Shown here piece after piece: positions 1 through 8,716 of a stretch of DNA of 64,000 nucleotides. The position numbers were made by a program, and so were the translations under genes. The first letter of the stretch is position 1; each line of letters begins with the position of its first letter. The stretch is from Sphingosinicella sp. LHD-64 (GTDB taxonomy: Bacteria; Pseudomonadota; Alphaproteobacteria; Sphingomonadales; Sphingomonadaceae). The notes beneath the pieces were generated by a model. That model saw nothing but the letters and a program-made list of their open reading frames with translations. It was not told the DNA's origin and made no database searches. Location of the stretch: NCBI RefSeq assembly GCF_031157375.1, contig NZ_JAVIFV010000004.1:682001-746000 (forward strand), read 5' to 3'.

Positions 1-1121
1 GCCGCCTGCGACTTGGGGACGGTGGTGGTGAGGAAGGCGTAGAGCGGCACCACGAACATGCCGCCGAAGATCGCGATGCCGAGCAGGGAGCCGAGCAACG
101 GCCAGTTGCCGGAATGGTTCATGAAGGCGCCGAGATCGTAGAGGCTGCCGTCGGTCGTCCCGACCCAGCTCGCCGAGACGAGATGGAAGGCGACGACGAA
201 CAGGCCCATGACGAGCACCGCCGGCGTCGAATAGCGCGCCGAGACCTCGCCCTTGAGCAACCGGTTGACCGCGACCGAGCCGATCGCGACGCCGATCGAG
301 AAGATGGCGAGGAACAGGCTGGCGACCGCCTTGTCGGCGGTGAGCACATTCTTCACCAGCGGCGGGAACTGGATGAACAGCACCGCGCCGATCGTCCAGA
401 AGAAGCTGATCGAGACGATGGCGAGGAAGAGGCGCGGGATGTGCAGGGTCGCCGCGATCAGGCGGTAGGAGGAGCGGAAGACGTTGAGATCGATGACGTG
501 GCCGCCCTCCAGCGCCGGCGCCGGCGGCACCCGGCGGCCGGAGAGGTAGCCGACGACCGCGATGAGGATCACCGCGATGGCCGAGGCCTCGATCGAGATC
601 ATGCCGGCGAGGATCGTGCCGCCGAGGATGGCGATATAGGTGCCGGCCTCGACCAGGCCGGTTCCGCCCAGCACCTCGTCGGGCTCCAGATGCTGGGGCA
701 GGATCGCATATTTGATCGGGCCGAAGAAGGTCGAATGGACGCCCATCGCGAAGAGGGCGAGCAGCAGCAGCGGGATCGCCACCGTGTGCACCATGATTCC
801 CTGCCAGGCCATCAGCAGGCCGCCGGCGCCGACCAGCATGATCGCCACCTCGCACGCCTTGACGATGCGGATGATGCGCGCCTTGTCGGTCGCGTCGGCG
901 AGCTGCCCCGACAAAGCCGACAGCAGGAAGAAGGGCAGGATGAAGATCGCGGTGGTGACCGCGCTGAACCAGAATTCCGACGCCTCGTCGTTATAGACCT
1001 GGTAGACGACGAACAGCACCATCGCGTTCTTGAACAGGTTGTCGTTGAACGCGCCCAGCAGCTGGGTCGTGAACAGCGGCAGGAAGCGCCGCGTGCCGAG
1101 AAGATGGGTTGCGCCGGTCAT
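1..1121 (-). CDS. MFS half of an Aas-like acyl-ACP/lysophospholipid acyltransferase (partial)
   Basis: The reading frame opens at ATG 1121 and runs off the left edge of the window, so only about 373 N-terminal residues are visible. They form an MFS transporter domain with many membrane segments. The start, MTGATHLLGTRRFLPLF followed by LLGAFNDNLFKNA, is the signature of LplT and of the transporter part of Aas-type fusions, which bring lysophospholipids into the inner leaflet for re-acylation. In many alphaproteobacteria this domain is followed by acyltransferase and acyl-ACP synthetase domains; those would lie outside the window, so the fusion is an inference. It starts 31 bp after the stop of the aminopeptidase gene on the same strand and may be co-transcribed with it. 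Confidence 0.82.
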   Translation of the reverse strand, partial: MTGATHLLGTRRFLPLFTTQLLGAFNDNLFKNAMVLFVVYQVYNDEASEFWFSAVTTAIFILPFFLLSALSGQLADATDKARIIRIVKACEVAIMLVGAGGLLMAWQGIMVHTVAIPLLLLALFAMGVHSTFFGPIKYAILPQHLEPDEVLGGTGLVEAGTYIAILGGTILAGMISIEASAIAVILIAVVGYLSGRRVPPAPALEGGHVIDLNVFRSSYRLIAATLHIPRLFLAIVSISFFWTIGAVLFIQFPPLVKNVLTADKAVASLFLAIFSIGVAIGSVAVNRLLKGEVSARYSTPAVLVMGLFVVAFHLVSASWVGTTDGSLYDLGAFMNHSGNWPLLGSLLGIAIFGGMFVVPLYAFLTTTVPKSQA

Positions 1122-1152
1122 CGCTGCTCTTCTGGCCCCCGGAAGAGACTGC

Positions 1153-2709
1153 TCAATTGCCGTCCGAGGAAGGGGCGGCGACGGGCTGGAAATTGCGGAC
1201 GAAGCGATCCAGCAGCCTCACGCCGAAGCCGGCATAGCCGTCCGGCACGGTCGGCTGGTCCGCGCCCATGTCGACCCCGGCGATGTCGAGATGCGCCCAG
1301 GGCGTGCTTTCCACGAAGAAGCCGATGAAATGGGCCCCCAGACCGGCTCCGGGGCTGCCGCCCTCATCCGAATTCTTGATGTCGGCGATGTCCGAATCCA
1401 TGTCGTCGGCATAGTTGGAGTGAAGCGGCAGGCGCCACAGCTCCTCGCCGGTGTCGCGGCCGGCGGCGAGCAATTGCCCGGCGAGCCCGTCATTGCGGCT
1501 GAACAGGCCGGCATATTCGTTGCCGAGCGCGGTGGTGACCGCGCCGGTCAGGGTGGCGATGTCGACGATCGCGGCGGGGCGGAACCGCCGCTCGGCCAGC
1601 GCAACGGCGTCGGCGAGGACGAGGCGGCCTTCGGCATCGGTATTGATGATCTCGATCGTGCGCCCGTTCATGGCGCGCACCACGTCGCCGGGCCGGCTGG
1701 CGTTGCCGCCCGGCATGTTCTCGGCCAGCGCGGCGATCGCGACGACGTGGACCGGCGCCCGGGCGCGGGCGAGGCTGAGCACCGCGCCGACGGCCGCGGC
1801 GGCGCCGGCCATGTCGCCCTTCATCGCCGACATACCGGTCCCTGGCTTCAGCGAGATTCCGCCCGAATCGAAGGTGATGCCCTTGCCTGCCAGTACGACG
1901 GGCGCATCGGGCGAACCCGCGCCGCGATATTCGACGATGAGCATCCTCGGTGGCCGTTCCGACCCGCGGCCGACCGCGAGGATCGATCCCATGCCGAGTC
2001 GTTCCATCGCGGTCACATCGAGTGCCTCGATGCGCACGTTGCCGACGCCGCGGAACGCCTCGCGCGTCCGCTCGACGAAGCTTTCCGGATAGATGACATT
2101 GGCAGGCTCGGTGATGAGGTCGCGGGTGAAGTGGACGGCGTCGCTGAGCGCCTGTCCCTCCGACTGCCAGCGCGCAGTGGCGGCCGCCGCGCCGGCCGTC
2201 AGGATCGTGAGCGGGGTGTCCTGGCCCGGCCGGCGCGGCGCCTCGGGATCTTCGGAGCGATAGCGATCGAAGCTGTAGCCGCCGAGCCGGGCGCCGATGC
2301 CGATCTGCACCGCCGCCGCCGCATCGCCGACCCCTGCCACGGTCACCGGCCCGTCCGTGGCGGCGGTTTCATGGGCAGCACGGCCGCCGATGTCCTGTAG
2401 CTCAACCGTCTCGAGCGGGTCACCGCCGGTGCCGATGAGGGTGATCTGGCTCCACGGGCCCAGGCCGCGAAGCGTGAGCACATCGCTGGTGCGGTAGCGG
2501 AACCGGGCGGACTCCAGCGCCCGCGCAACGGAGTCGCGCGTCGCCGGATCGAGCATGGCGCCGCGTGTCTGGAGGTCCGCGGCGCTGCCGAGCGGCAGCA
2601 CCAGCGCCCCGCCGGGTGCCGCCTGTTCGGCGAACTGGACGGGCCGGGCCGCCTGTGCCGGTGCCGCCATAGCCGAGGCGAGCAGGGCGAGAAGGGCAAG
2701 GCGGTGCAT
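1153..2709 (-). CDS. Exported leucyl aminopeptidase (M17 family)
   Basis: 518 residues. The start is placed at ATG 2709 because the frame then begins with a clear signal peptide (MHRLALLALLASAMAAPAQA); an earlier in-frame start would bury it. The C-terminal half is a complete M17 catalytic domain: the metal ligands appear in GKGITFDSGG (K276, D281), in MKGDM (D299) and in NTDAEGRL (D358, E360), with the catalytic R362. It should release N-terminal amino acids from peptides using two metal ions. M17 enzymes of the PepA type are cytosolic, so the signal peptide points to a periplasmic version. pgsA starts divergently about 140 bp away. Confidence 0.9.
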   Translation of the reverse strand: MHRLALLALLASAMAAPAQAARPVQFAEQAAPGGALVLPLGSAADLQTRGAMLDPATRDSVARALESARFRYRTSDVLTLRGLGPWSQITLIGTGGDPLETVELQDIGGRAAHETAATDGPVTVAGVGDAAAAVQIGIGARLGGYSFDRYRSEDPEAPRRPGQDTPLTILTAGAAAATARWQSEGQALSDAVHFTRDLITEPANVIYPESFVERTREAFRGVGNVRIEALDVTAMERLGMGSILAVGRGSERPPRMLIVEYRGAGSPDAPVVLAGKGITFDSGGISLKPGTGMSAMKGDMAGAAAAVGAVLSLARARAPVHVVAIAALAENMPGGNASRPGDVVRAMNGRTIEIINTDAEGRLVLADAVALAERRFRPAAIVDIATLTGAVTTALGNEYAGLFSRNDGLAGQLLAAGRDTGEELWRLPLHSNYADDMDSDIADIKNSDEGGSPGAGLGAHFIGFFVESTPWAHLDIAGVDMGADQPTVPDGYAGFGVRLLDRFVRNFQPVAAPSSDGN

Positions 2710-2849
2710 GCGGGTCTCCGGACCGTGGACGTCGCTCGCCTGTTTGGCGGACCGTCCGACGCCGCACAAGTCATTCCGCGAGACGGCCGCGGCAATGCGT
2801 GCATGACCCTCCCATTCCGGCGCAGCTGCCGCTAAAGCCGGGGTGTGAC

Positions 2850-3425
2850 ATGCTGACCCTGCCGAACCTGCTCACCCTGTCGCGCATCCTGGCGGTGCCG
2901 ATCCTGGTCTTCCTGCTGTGGCAGCCAGGCTGGTTCGACTATGCGGTGACCTTCGTCCTCTACTGCCTCGTCGGCATCACCGACTATTTCGACGGCTATC
3001 TCGCCCGCGCCCAGGGGACGGTCTCGCGGCTTGGCCAGTTCCTCGATCCGATCGCCGACAAGATCATGGTCGCGGCGGTGATCGTGATGCTGATCGCCCG
3101 GCCGCCGGCGGACGGCAGCTTCGCCGGGCCGATCATCGCCGACTGGCACCTCATTCCGGCGCTGGTGATCCTGCTGCGCGAGATCATCGTCTCGGGCCTG
3201 CGCGAGTTCCTCGCCGGTTTGCAGGTCTCGGTTCCCGTCAGCCAGCTGGCCAAGTGGAAGACGACCTTCCAGCTCGTCTCGCTCGGCGCCCTGATCCTCG
3301 CCGGCGCGTTGCCGCACTGGGGGTGGGTCTATCTCGTCGGACTGGTCAGCCTCTGGGCGGCGGCGGCGCTGACGCTGGTGACCGGGTGGGACTATCTGCG
3401 AGTCGGCCTCAAGCACATGGACTGA
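2850..3425 (+). CDS. pgsA: CDP-diacylglycerol--glycerol-3-phosphate 3-phosphatidyltransferase
   Basis: 191 residues from ATG 2850; an upstream in-frame ATG at 2799 would add 17 residues that do not look like the family. PgsA makes phosphatidylglycerol phosphate, the first committed step to phosphatidylglycerol and cardiolipin, in the inner membrane. The CDP-alcohol phosphatidyltransferase motif is complete: D and DG in TDYFDGYLAR, then a run to GQFLDPIADK. Hydrophobic segments lie on both sides of the motif. Length and opening (MLTLPNLLTLSRI) are typical for PgsA. The next gene follows after 20 bp and may share the transcript. Confidence 0.93.
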   Translation: MLTLPNLLTLSRILAVPILVFLLWQPGWFDYAVTFVLYCLVGITDYFDGYLARAQGTVSRLGQFLDPIADKIMVAAVIVMLIARPPADGSFAGPIIADWHLIPALVILLREIIVSGLREFLAGLQVSVPVSQLAKWKTTFQLVSLGALILAGALPHWGWVYLVGLVSLWAAAALTLVTGWDYLRVGLKHMD

Positions 3426-3445
3426 CGATCGGGGAGGGAGTCGGA

Positions 3446-3757
3446 ATGATCGAGCGCGTCTGGCGGGGCTGGATCGCCCCCGAGAGGGCCGAGGCCTATC
3501 AGGACTTCCTGCAGCGCCACTTCCTGCCGGCCGCCCATGCGATCCCCGGCTATCTCGGCGCCCGCGTGCTGCGGCGCGACCTCGGCGAGGAAGTGGAGTT
3601 CCTCACCGCCACCCGCTTCACCTCGATGGACGCGATCCGCGCCTTTGCCGGCGACGATCCCGAGCGCGCCCATGTCGCGCCCGAAGCCCGGGCCCTGCTT
3701 TCGCGCTGGGAGGAGCGGGTCGCCCATTATGCGCCCGCGTTCGAGGACCAGGTCTAG
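3446..3757 (+). CDS. Small ABM-like (antibiotic biosynthesis monooxygenase fold) protein
   Basis: 103 residues from ATG 3446, preceded by GGGAGGGAG. The sequence, with RVWRGWIAPERAEAYQDF near the start and a middle part of the type 'PGYLGARVLRR...EVEFLTATRFTSMDAIRAFAG', fits the dimeric alpha/beta ABM/EthD-type ferredoxin-like fold. Such proteins are heme or quinol oxygenases or stress proteins; no catalytic residue identifies a substrate here. It lies 20 bp behind pgsA and is followed by a large inverted repeat. Confidence 0.65.
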   Translation: MIERVWRGWIAPERAEAYQDFLQRHFLPAAHAIPGYLGARVLRRDLGEEVEFLTATRFTSMDAIRAFAGDDPERAHVAPEARALLSRWEERVAHYAPAFEDQV

Positions 3758-3772
3758 GCTGTATCGACGTTC

Positions 3773-3906
3773 AAGCCTTTTACCCTCTCCCCGGTGGGGA
3801 GAGGGCAGGGTGAGGGGGTTCGGCTTCAGCGGAAATCCTCGGAGTCAGAACCCCCTCGCCCCAACCCTCTCCCCACCGGGGAGCAGTGTGCTGAATGTCG
3901 ATACGT
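3773..3906. repeat. Large intergenic inverted repeat
   Basis: The arms 3787-3821 and 3848-3883 are nearly perfect inverted copies of a sequence containing CTCCCCGGTGGGGAGAGGG, with a loop of about 26 bases. Outside them GTATCGACGTTCA near 3760 and TGAATGTCGATAC near 3892 are also inverted. It lies between the convergent ends of the ABM-like gene and oxyR, so it can fold into a long hairpin in either transcript. It looks like a dispersed intergenic repeat unit; there is no clear T-tract. Confidence 0.75.
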
Positions 3907-3907
3907 C

Positions 3908-4807
3908 CTAGGCCGCCGTCTTGAGCGCGTCCGCGAGCAGCCGGAATTCCTTCTCGCGCGGGCTGCCCTTGCGCCAGACCAGGGCGATGCGGCGGGCCGG
4001 GTGATCGGCGTCGAGGCGGCGGGCGACAACGTTGGTGCCGTCGAGGAGGCCGGCATCGACCGCCATCTCCGGGACCAGGGTCATGCCGAGGCCGTTGTCG
4101 ACCATCTGGACCAGGGTGTGGAGCGAGGTGCCGAGGATCGAGGCCTCGGCCCGCAACTCCGGCCGGTTGCAGGCGGCGAGCGCATGATCCTTGAGGCAAT
4201 GCCCGTCCTCGAGCAGCAGCAGGCTCGCCTCGTCGATCGCGCTGGCCGGCACGCACTCCGGCAGGTCCTTGGCGCCGCCGGGCGGGAAGGCGACCATGAG
4301 CCGATCGTCGAACAGATCGGCCGAGTCGACGTCGCCGCAGGCGTAGGGGAGAGCGAGCAGCACGCAATCGAGCTTGCCGCGGTGGAGCGCGTCACAGGCG
4401 GCCTGGCTGGTCTCCTCGCGCAGATAGAGTTTCAGGTCCGGCCACTGCTCGCGGAGCCGCGGCAGCAGGGTAGGGAGCAGGAAGGGGGCGATGGTCGGGA
4501 TCACGCCCATCCGGAGCTCGCCGGCGAGCGGCTTGCCGGCGGCGCGGACCATGTCGGCGAGATCCTCCGCCTCGCGCAGGATGCGCTGCGCCTTGTCCGC
4601 GACGCGCTCGCCGAGCGGGGTGAAGCGCACGACCCGGCGGGTGCGCTCGACCAAGGTCACGCCGATCAGCGTCTCCAGCTCCTTGATTCCGGCCGACAGG
4701 GTGGACTGGGTGACGAAGCACGCGTCGGCGGCCCGGCCGAAATGCCCGTGGATTTTCAGGGCCACGAGGTACTGAAGCTGCTTCAGGGTGGGCAAGTGAA
4801 CGTTCAT
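3908..4807 (-). CDS. oxyR: Hydrogen-peroxide sensing LysR-type regulator OxyR
   Basis: 299 residues. The N-terminus (about 5-65) is a LysR winged helix with LQYLVALKIHGHFGRAAD. The substrate domain contains GHCLKDHALAAC, which matches the redox segment of E. coli OxyR (Cys199/Cys208); here the two cysteines are C204 and C213. That pair forms a disulfide with H2O2 and switches the protein to an activator. The gene is divergent from ahpC-ahpD, the classic OxyR targets, with 113 bp between start codons. AGGGA lies about 5 bp before the ATG. Confidence 0.95.
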   Translation of the reverse strand: MNVHLPTLKQLQYLVALKIHGHFGRAADACFVTQSTLSAGIKELETLIGVTLVERTRRVVRFTPLGERVADKAQRILREAEDLADMVRAAGKPLAGELRMGVIPTIAPFLLPTLLPRLREQWPDLKLYLREETSQAACDALHRGKLDCVLLALPYACGDVDSADLFDDRLMVAFPPGGAKDLPECVPASAIDEASLLLLEDGHCLKDHALAACNRPELRAEASILGTSLHTLVQMVDNGLGMTLVPEMAVDAGLLDGTNVVARRLDADHPARRIALVWRKGSPREKEFRLLADALKTAA

Positions 4808-4841
4808 CGTTTCCCTCGATCAATCCATGCGATCTAATCAA

Positions 4842-4870
4842 TTGGAACGATGAATTCCACCTTCTATATG
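4842..4870 (+). promoter_or_regulatory. Likely sigma-70 promoter of ahpC in the oxyR/ahpC divergent region
   Basis: TTGGAA (4842-4847) and TATATG (4865-4870) are separated by exactly 17 bases and lie about 50 bp before the ahpC ATG, which has AGGAGA as ribosome binding site. OxyR normally binds just upstream of or over the -35 of its targets; the AT-rich stretch 4820-4860 is the natural candidate, but I cannot define the four half-sites by eye. Confidence 0.5.
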
Positions 4871-4920
4871 CGCTGCACAAGATTTCTGACGCAGTGCACA
4901 AAAACAGGAGACGCGCACCT

Positions 4921-5463
4921 ATGCTTACCGTTGGCGACACGCTTCCCGGCCTCACCCTTCCGGTCCAGCAGGGCACCGCGGCCCTTCCGGCCGGCGAGAC
5001 GATCGACCTGGCCGAGACCAACGGCAAGTGGAAGATCCTGTTCTACTGGCCGAAGGACTTCACCTTCGTCTGCCCGACCGAGATCGTCGGCTATGGCGAG
5101 CTCGCCCGCGATTTCGCCGATCGTGATGCGGTGCTGATCGGCGCGTCGACCGACACCGCCCATGTCCACTTCGCCTGGCGCCGCTCGGACGAGCAGCTCG
5201 CCAATGCGGACTTCCCGTGGATCGCCGACAACGGCGCCCAGCTCGCCGGCGCGCTCGGCATCCTCGACCGGAACGAGCATGTCGCCTTCCGTGCGACCTT
5301 CGTCGTCGATCCGGACAACGTGATCCAGCACGTCACGGTCAACGGCCTCAACGTCGGCCGCAATCCGGCCGAGACGCTGCGTGTCCTCGACGCGCTGCAG
5401 ACCGACGAACTGTGCCCGTGCAACTGGGCGGCCGGCGAAGAGGTGCTGCGTCCGGCCGCGTGA
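4921..5463 (+). CDS. ahpC: Alkyl hydroperoxide reductase AhpC (2-Cys peroxiredoxin)
   Basis: 180 residues from ATG 4921. The peroxidatic cysteine is C51 in WPKDFTFVCPTE; the C-terminal LCPCNW gives C165 and C167. This three-cysteine layout and the ending match the mycobacterial-type AhpC, which is recycled by the AhpD/lipoamide system and not by AhpF. The next gene is indeed ahpD and no ahpF is nearby. The protein reduces H2O2, organic peroxides and peroxynitrite in the cytosol. Divergent oxyR is its expected activator. Confidence 0.95.
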   Translation: MLTVGDTLPGLTLPVQQGTAALPAGETIDLAETNGKWKILFYWPKDFTFVCPTEIVGYGELARDFADRDAVLIGASTDTAHVHFAWRRSDEQLANADFPWIADNGAQLAGALGILDRNEHVAFRATFVVDPDNVIQHVTVNGLNVGRNPAETLRVLDALQTDELCPCNWAAGEEVLRPAA

Positions 5464-5579
5464 GCCGGCGCGAGTTCGAGGTCCGGCCCTCGCGGCGTGT
5501 TCCCCCCGCACGCCCCCGAACCGGCCGACCTCCAGTGCGGGGGCGCGGCGAACCACCAATCGCCGGGCCCCTTTCTTTG

Positions 5580-5669
5580 CAATTGCGTCACGCAGGCGTA
5601 GGCGGGAATTTGGTGACGAGAAGTCTCCAGCGAGTCTCCCTGAGATCCCGGCCTTCGCCGGGATGACGC
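5580..5669. repeat. REP-like hairpin repeat between ahpC and ahpD
   Basis: ATCCCGGC (5645-5652), loop CTTC, GCCGGGAT (5657-5664), flanked by GAG and GACG. A looser inverted partner lies at about 5586-5620. The repeat lies inside the putative ahpCD operon and belongs to the hairpin family found at nine or more places in the window. It could moderate read-through or stabilise the upstream mRNA. Confidence 0.75.
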
Positions 5670-5684
5670 GAGTGGAGTAATGCC

Positions 5685-6203
5685 ATGTCCCTCAAGGATT
5701 TCGCCGATACCCTCCCCGATTATGCCAAGGATCTGCGGCTCAACGTCGGCTCGCTGCTCAGCGACCAGACGCTCGGCGAGGAGCGCAAGCTCGGCCTTCT
5801 CCTCGCCTGCGCCCACGGCACCGGCTACAAGCCGATCGTCGCGGCGGCCGAGGCGGAGGCCGCCGGCAAGATCGACGAGACCTATGCCAATGCCGCCCGC
5901 GCGGCGGCAGCGATCATGGCGATGAACAACGTCTACTACCGCTTCGTCCACCTCGCCTCGAACCCGGTCTACCAGTCATTGCCGGCGAAGCTCAGGATGA
6001 ACGTCATCGGCGCGCCGGGCATCGACAAGGCCGATTTCGAGCTGTTCAGCCTGGCGGTCAGCGCCCAGAACGGCTGCGGCATGTGCATCGAAAGCCACGA
6101 GCGGGTCCTGACCCAGAATGGGGTGAAGACCGAGACCATCCAGAATGCCGTGCGCATCGCGGCGGTGATCAAGGCGGTCGCGACCGTGCACGCGACGCTC
6201 TGA
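5685..6203 (+). CDS. ahpD: Alkylhydroperoxidase AhpD
   Basis: 172 residues, the usual length. The active site GCGMCIESHE supplies the CxxC pair C131/C134 with H138 and a nearby glutamate for proton relay. AhpD has weak peroxidase activity of its own and passes electrons from dihydrolipoamide (via a lipoylated partner and Lpd) to AhpC. A GGAG lies about 9 bp before the ATG. It is separated from ahpC by 221 bp containing a REP hairpin, so it may have a partly independent mRNA level. Confidence 0.95.
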   Translation: MSLKDFADTLPDYAKDLRLNVGSLLSDQTLGEERKLGLLLACAHGTGYKPIVAAAEAEAAGKIDETYANAARAAAAIMAMNNVYYRFVHLASNPVYQSLPAKLRMNVIGAPGIDKADFELFSLAVSAQNGCGMCIESHERVLTQNGVKTETIQNAVRIAAVIKAVATVHATL

Positions 6204-6306
6204 AGGGGCCGGCGGCCCGTGGGCGCGGACGGCACCGAGTCCTCGCCGGGGCTGCGGGATATGATAGTCTCTTGCCCTTTTCCGCCAGCGGACGGATAGG
6301 CGCAAG

Positions 6307-7104
6307 ATGGCAGCGGGATCGATCCATATCGGCATCGGCGGCTGGGACTTCGATCCCTGGCGCGGCACCTTCTTTCCGGCCGGATTGGCGAAGACGAAGC
6401 AGCTCGCCTATGTCGGCGAGCAGCTGACCGGCACCGAGGTCAACGCCACCTACTACAGCACCCAGAAGCCGGAAACGTTCGCGCGCTGGGCACAGACGGT
6501 GCCGGACGGCTTCAGGTTCGCGCTGAAGGCGTCGCGCTTCTGCACCAATCGCCGCGATCTCGGCGAGGCGGGCGAGTCGATCGCCAGGTTCTGCGGGCAG
6601 GGCTTCACCCAGCTCGGCGACAGGCTGGGTCCGATCCTGTGGCAGTTCGCGCCGACCAAGAAATTCGATCCGGACGAGATCCGCGCCTTCCTCGCGCTGC
6701 TGCCGGCGAGGCAGGACGGGATCGCGCTTCGCCATGCAATCGAACCGCGGAACGAGAGCTTCAGGAATCCCGGCTTCGTCGCCATGATGCGTGCGGCCAA
6801 GGTCGCGATCGTGTTCGCCGATCACGCCGAATATCCGTTGATTCCTGACGTCGCCGCCGACTTCGTCTATGCGCGCTTCATGCAGGCGCGCGAGGAGGAG
6901 CCGACCGGCTATGACGCGGCCGGGCTCGATCGCTGGGCGGCGACGGTGCGCGGCTGGGCCGCCGGGAGGCCCGTGGATGGCTACGACGAGGTCGGCGATC
7001 AGCCCGCGCCTGGCGGTGCGCGCGACGTATTCGCCTTCATGATCAATGGCGCCAAGGTCCGCGCCCCGGCGGCGGCCCAGGCGCTTCTCGCGAGGATTTC
7101 ATGA
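6307..7104 (+). CDS. DUF72 (YecE-like) protein
   Basis: 265 residues with the DUF72 TIM-barrel pattern: GIGGWDFDPWRGTFFP at the start, then EVNATYYSTQKPETFARWA, and FRFALKASRFCT. The family is widespread and its function is not established. The stop overlaps the start of the following aldehyde dehydrogenase gene by 4 bp (ATGA at 7101), so the two are translationally coupled. Confidence 0.85.
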   Translation: MAAGSIHIGIGGWDFDPWRGTFFPAGLAKTKQLAYVGEQLTGTEVNATYYSTQKPETFARWAQTVPDGFRFALKASRFCTNRRDLGEAGESIARFCGQGFTQLGDRLGPILWQFAPTKKFDPDEIRAFLALLPARQDGIALRHAIEPRNESFRNPGFVAMMRAAKVAIVFADHAEYPLIPDVAADFVYARFMQAREEEPTGYDAAGLDRWAATVRGWAAGRPVDGYDEVGDQPAPGGARDVFAFMINGAKVRAPAAAQALLARIS

Positions 7105-8603
7105 CCGGCTTCTCCGCGGCTGCCGAGGCGGCCGACCTGCTCCGCCGCCTCGGGGTCGAGGCCGGCGCCGGCGACCTCGAATCGCGGTCCCCGATCGACG
7201 GGCAGGCGATCGGCCGCGTCGCCAGCGCCTCGCCCGACGAGGTCGCGGCGGCGATCGGCCGTGCGCAAACGGCGTTCCTCCGCTGGCGCCTGGTGCCCGC
7301 GCCGCGTCGCGGCGATCTCGTCCGCCTGTTCGGTGAGGTGCTGCGGGAGGAGAAGCAGGCGCTCGGCCGCCTCGTCACCCTCGAGTGCGGCAAGGTCCTC
7401 TCGGAGGGTCTGGGCGAAGTTCAGGAAATGGTCGACATTTGCGACTTTGCCGTCGGCCTGTCCCGCCAGCTCCACGGGCTCACGATCGCCACCGAGCGGA
7501 CCGACCACCGGATGATGGAGACCTGGCATCCGCTTGGGCCGGTCGGCGTGATTTCGGCGTTCAACTTCCCGGTGGCAGTGTGGGCCTGGAATGCCTGCCT
7601 CGGCCTCGTGTGCGGTGACAGCATCGTCTGGAAACCATCTGAAAAGACGCCGATTTGCGCAGCCGCGGTCGCCGCCCTTTTCGCCCGGGCCGTCGAACGT
7701 TTCGGCGGGGCGCCAGCGGGATTGCTGGAGGTCGTCCAGGGAGCGCGCGCCGTCGGGCAGGCGCTTGCCGACGATCCGCGCGTGCCGCTCGTCTCGGCGA
7801 CCGGATCGACCCGGATGGGCCGTGAGCTGGCGCCGCGCGTCGCCGCCCGTTTCGGCCGGAGCCTGCTCGAGCTCGGCGGCAACAACGCGATGATCGTCAC
7901 GCCCTCGGCCGATCTCGAGCTGGCGACGCGCGCGATCGCGTTCGCGGCGGCCGGCACGGCCGGGCAGCGCTGCACGAGCCTGCGTCGCCTCCTCGTTCAC
8001 GCGGATATCTATGATGCGCTGCTCGCACGCCTGCGCCGCATCTGGCGCAGCTTCCCGATCGGTAACCCGCTCGACGACGGCATTCTGATCGGCCCGCTGA
8101 TCGATGCCGATGCGGTCGCGATGATGCGTTCGGCACTCGATGAGGCGCGAGGGCAGGGCGGCGTCGTTCATCAGGACGACGCGCCGCTCGAAGGAAACTA
8201 CGTGCGGCCGGCCCTGGTGGAGATGCCGGCCCAAACGCCGGTCATGCTCAACGAGACCTTCGCGCCGATCCTCTACGTGCTGCGCTATCGCGATTTCGAC
8301 GAAGCGATCGCGCTACAGAACGGTGTTGCACAAGGTCTTTCCTCGTCGATCTTCACCACCGATCTCAGGGAAACCGAGCGCTTTCTCTCCACCTCGGGCT
8401 CCGATTGCGGCATGGCCAACGTCAATATCGGACCGTCCGGCGCCGAAATCGGCGGCGCATTCGGCGGCGAGAAGGAAACGGGCGGCGGGCGCGAGAGCGG
8501 CTCGGATTCCTGGCGCGCCTACATGCGGCGGGCGACCAACGTCATCAACTACGGCCGCGAATTGCCGCTCGCGCAAGGGGTTGACTTCTCCCTTCCGGAT
8601 TAA
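7101..8603 (+). CDS. Aldehyde dehydrogenase, ALDH7/antiquitin type
   Basis: 500 residues. Catalytic residues are present: C291 in GQRCTSLRR, E257 in LELGGNN, N155 in AFNFP. The segments GPVGVISAFNFPVAVWAWN and GEKETGGGRESGSD are characteristic of the ALDH7 branch, which oxidises alpha-aminoadipate (piperideine-6-carboxylate) semialdehyde in lysine breakdown. The substrate is an inference from family resemblance; no lysine catabolism genes are adjacent. It overlaps the DUF72 gene by 4 bp. Confidence 0.87.
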   Translation: MTGFSAAAEAADLLRRLGVEAGAGDLESRSPIDGQAIGRVASASPDEVAAAIGRAQTAFLRWRLVPAPRRGDLVRLFGEVLREEKQALGRLVTLECGKVLSEGLGEVQEMVDICDFAVGLSRQLHGLTIATERTDHRMMETWHPLGPVGVISAFNFPVAVWAWNACLGLVCGDSIVWKPSEKTPICAAAVAALFARAVERFGGAPAGLLEVVQGARAVGQALADDPRVPLVSATGSTRMGRELAPRVAARFGRSLLELGGNNAMIVTPSADLELATRAIAFAAAGTAGQRCTSLRRLLVHADIYDALLARLRRIWRSFPIGNPLDDGILIGPLIDADAVAMMRSALDEARGQGGVVHQDDAPLEGNYVRPALVEMPAQTPVMLNETFAPILYVLRYRDFDEAIALQNGVAQGLSSSIFTTDLRETERFLSTSGSDCGMANVNIGPSGAEIGGAFGGEKETGGGRESGSDSWRAYMRRATNVINYGRELPLAQGVDFSLPD

Positions 8604-8716
8604 CGCAGTGCACTGTCGAAAACCGCGGCAATCCGCGCTTTTCCGCCCTGCAGGCCTGAGCGATTTGTTAACCCCTCCTGCGGTATTGACCGCGCCTCTC
8701 GCGGGGGAGGTTATTG

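Noticed and set aside
114-1328. Long open frame on the plus strand opposite the Aas-like transporter gene
   Set aside because: Its composition (runs of D, R, E, H and G) is typical of the mirror frame of a GC-rich membrane protein gene; the minus-strand frame has clear MFS motifs.
3773-3906. CRISPR-like or terminator reading of the large inverted repeat
   Set aside because: There is one inverted pair only, no regular spacing and no T-tract; it is better described as an intergenic repeat unit.
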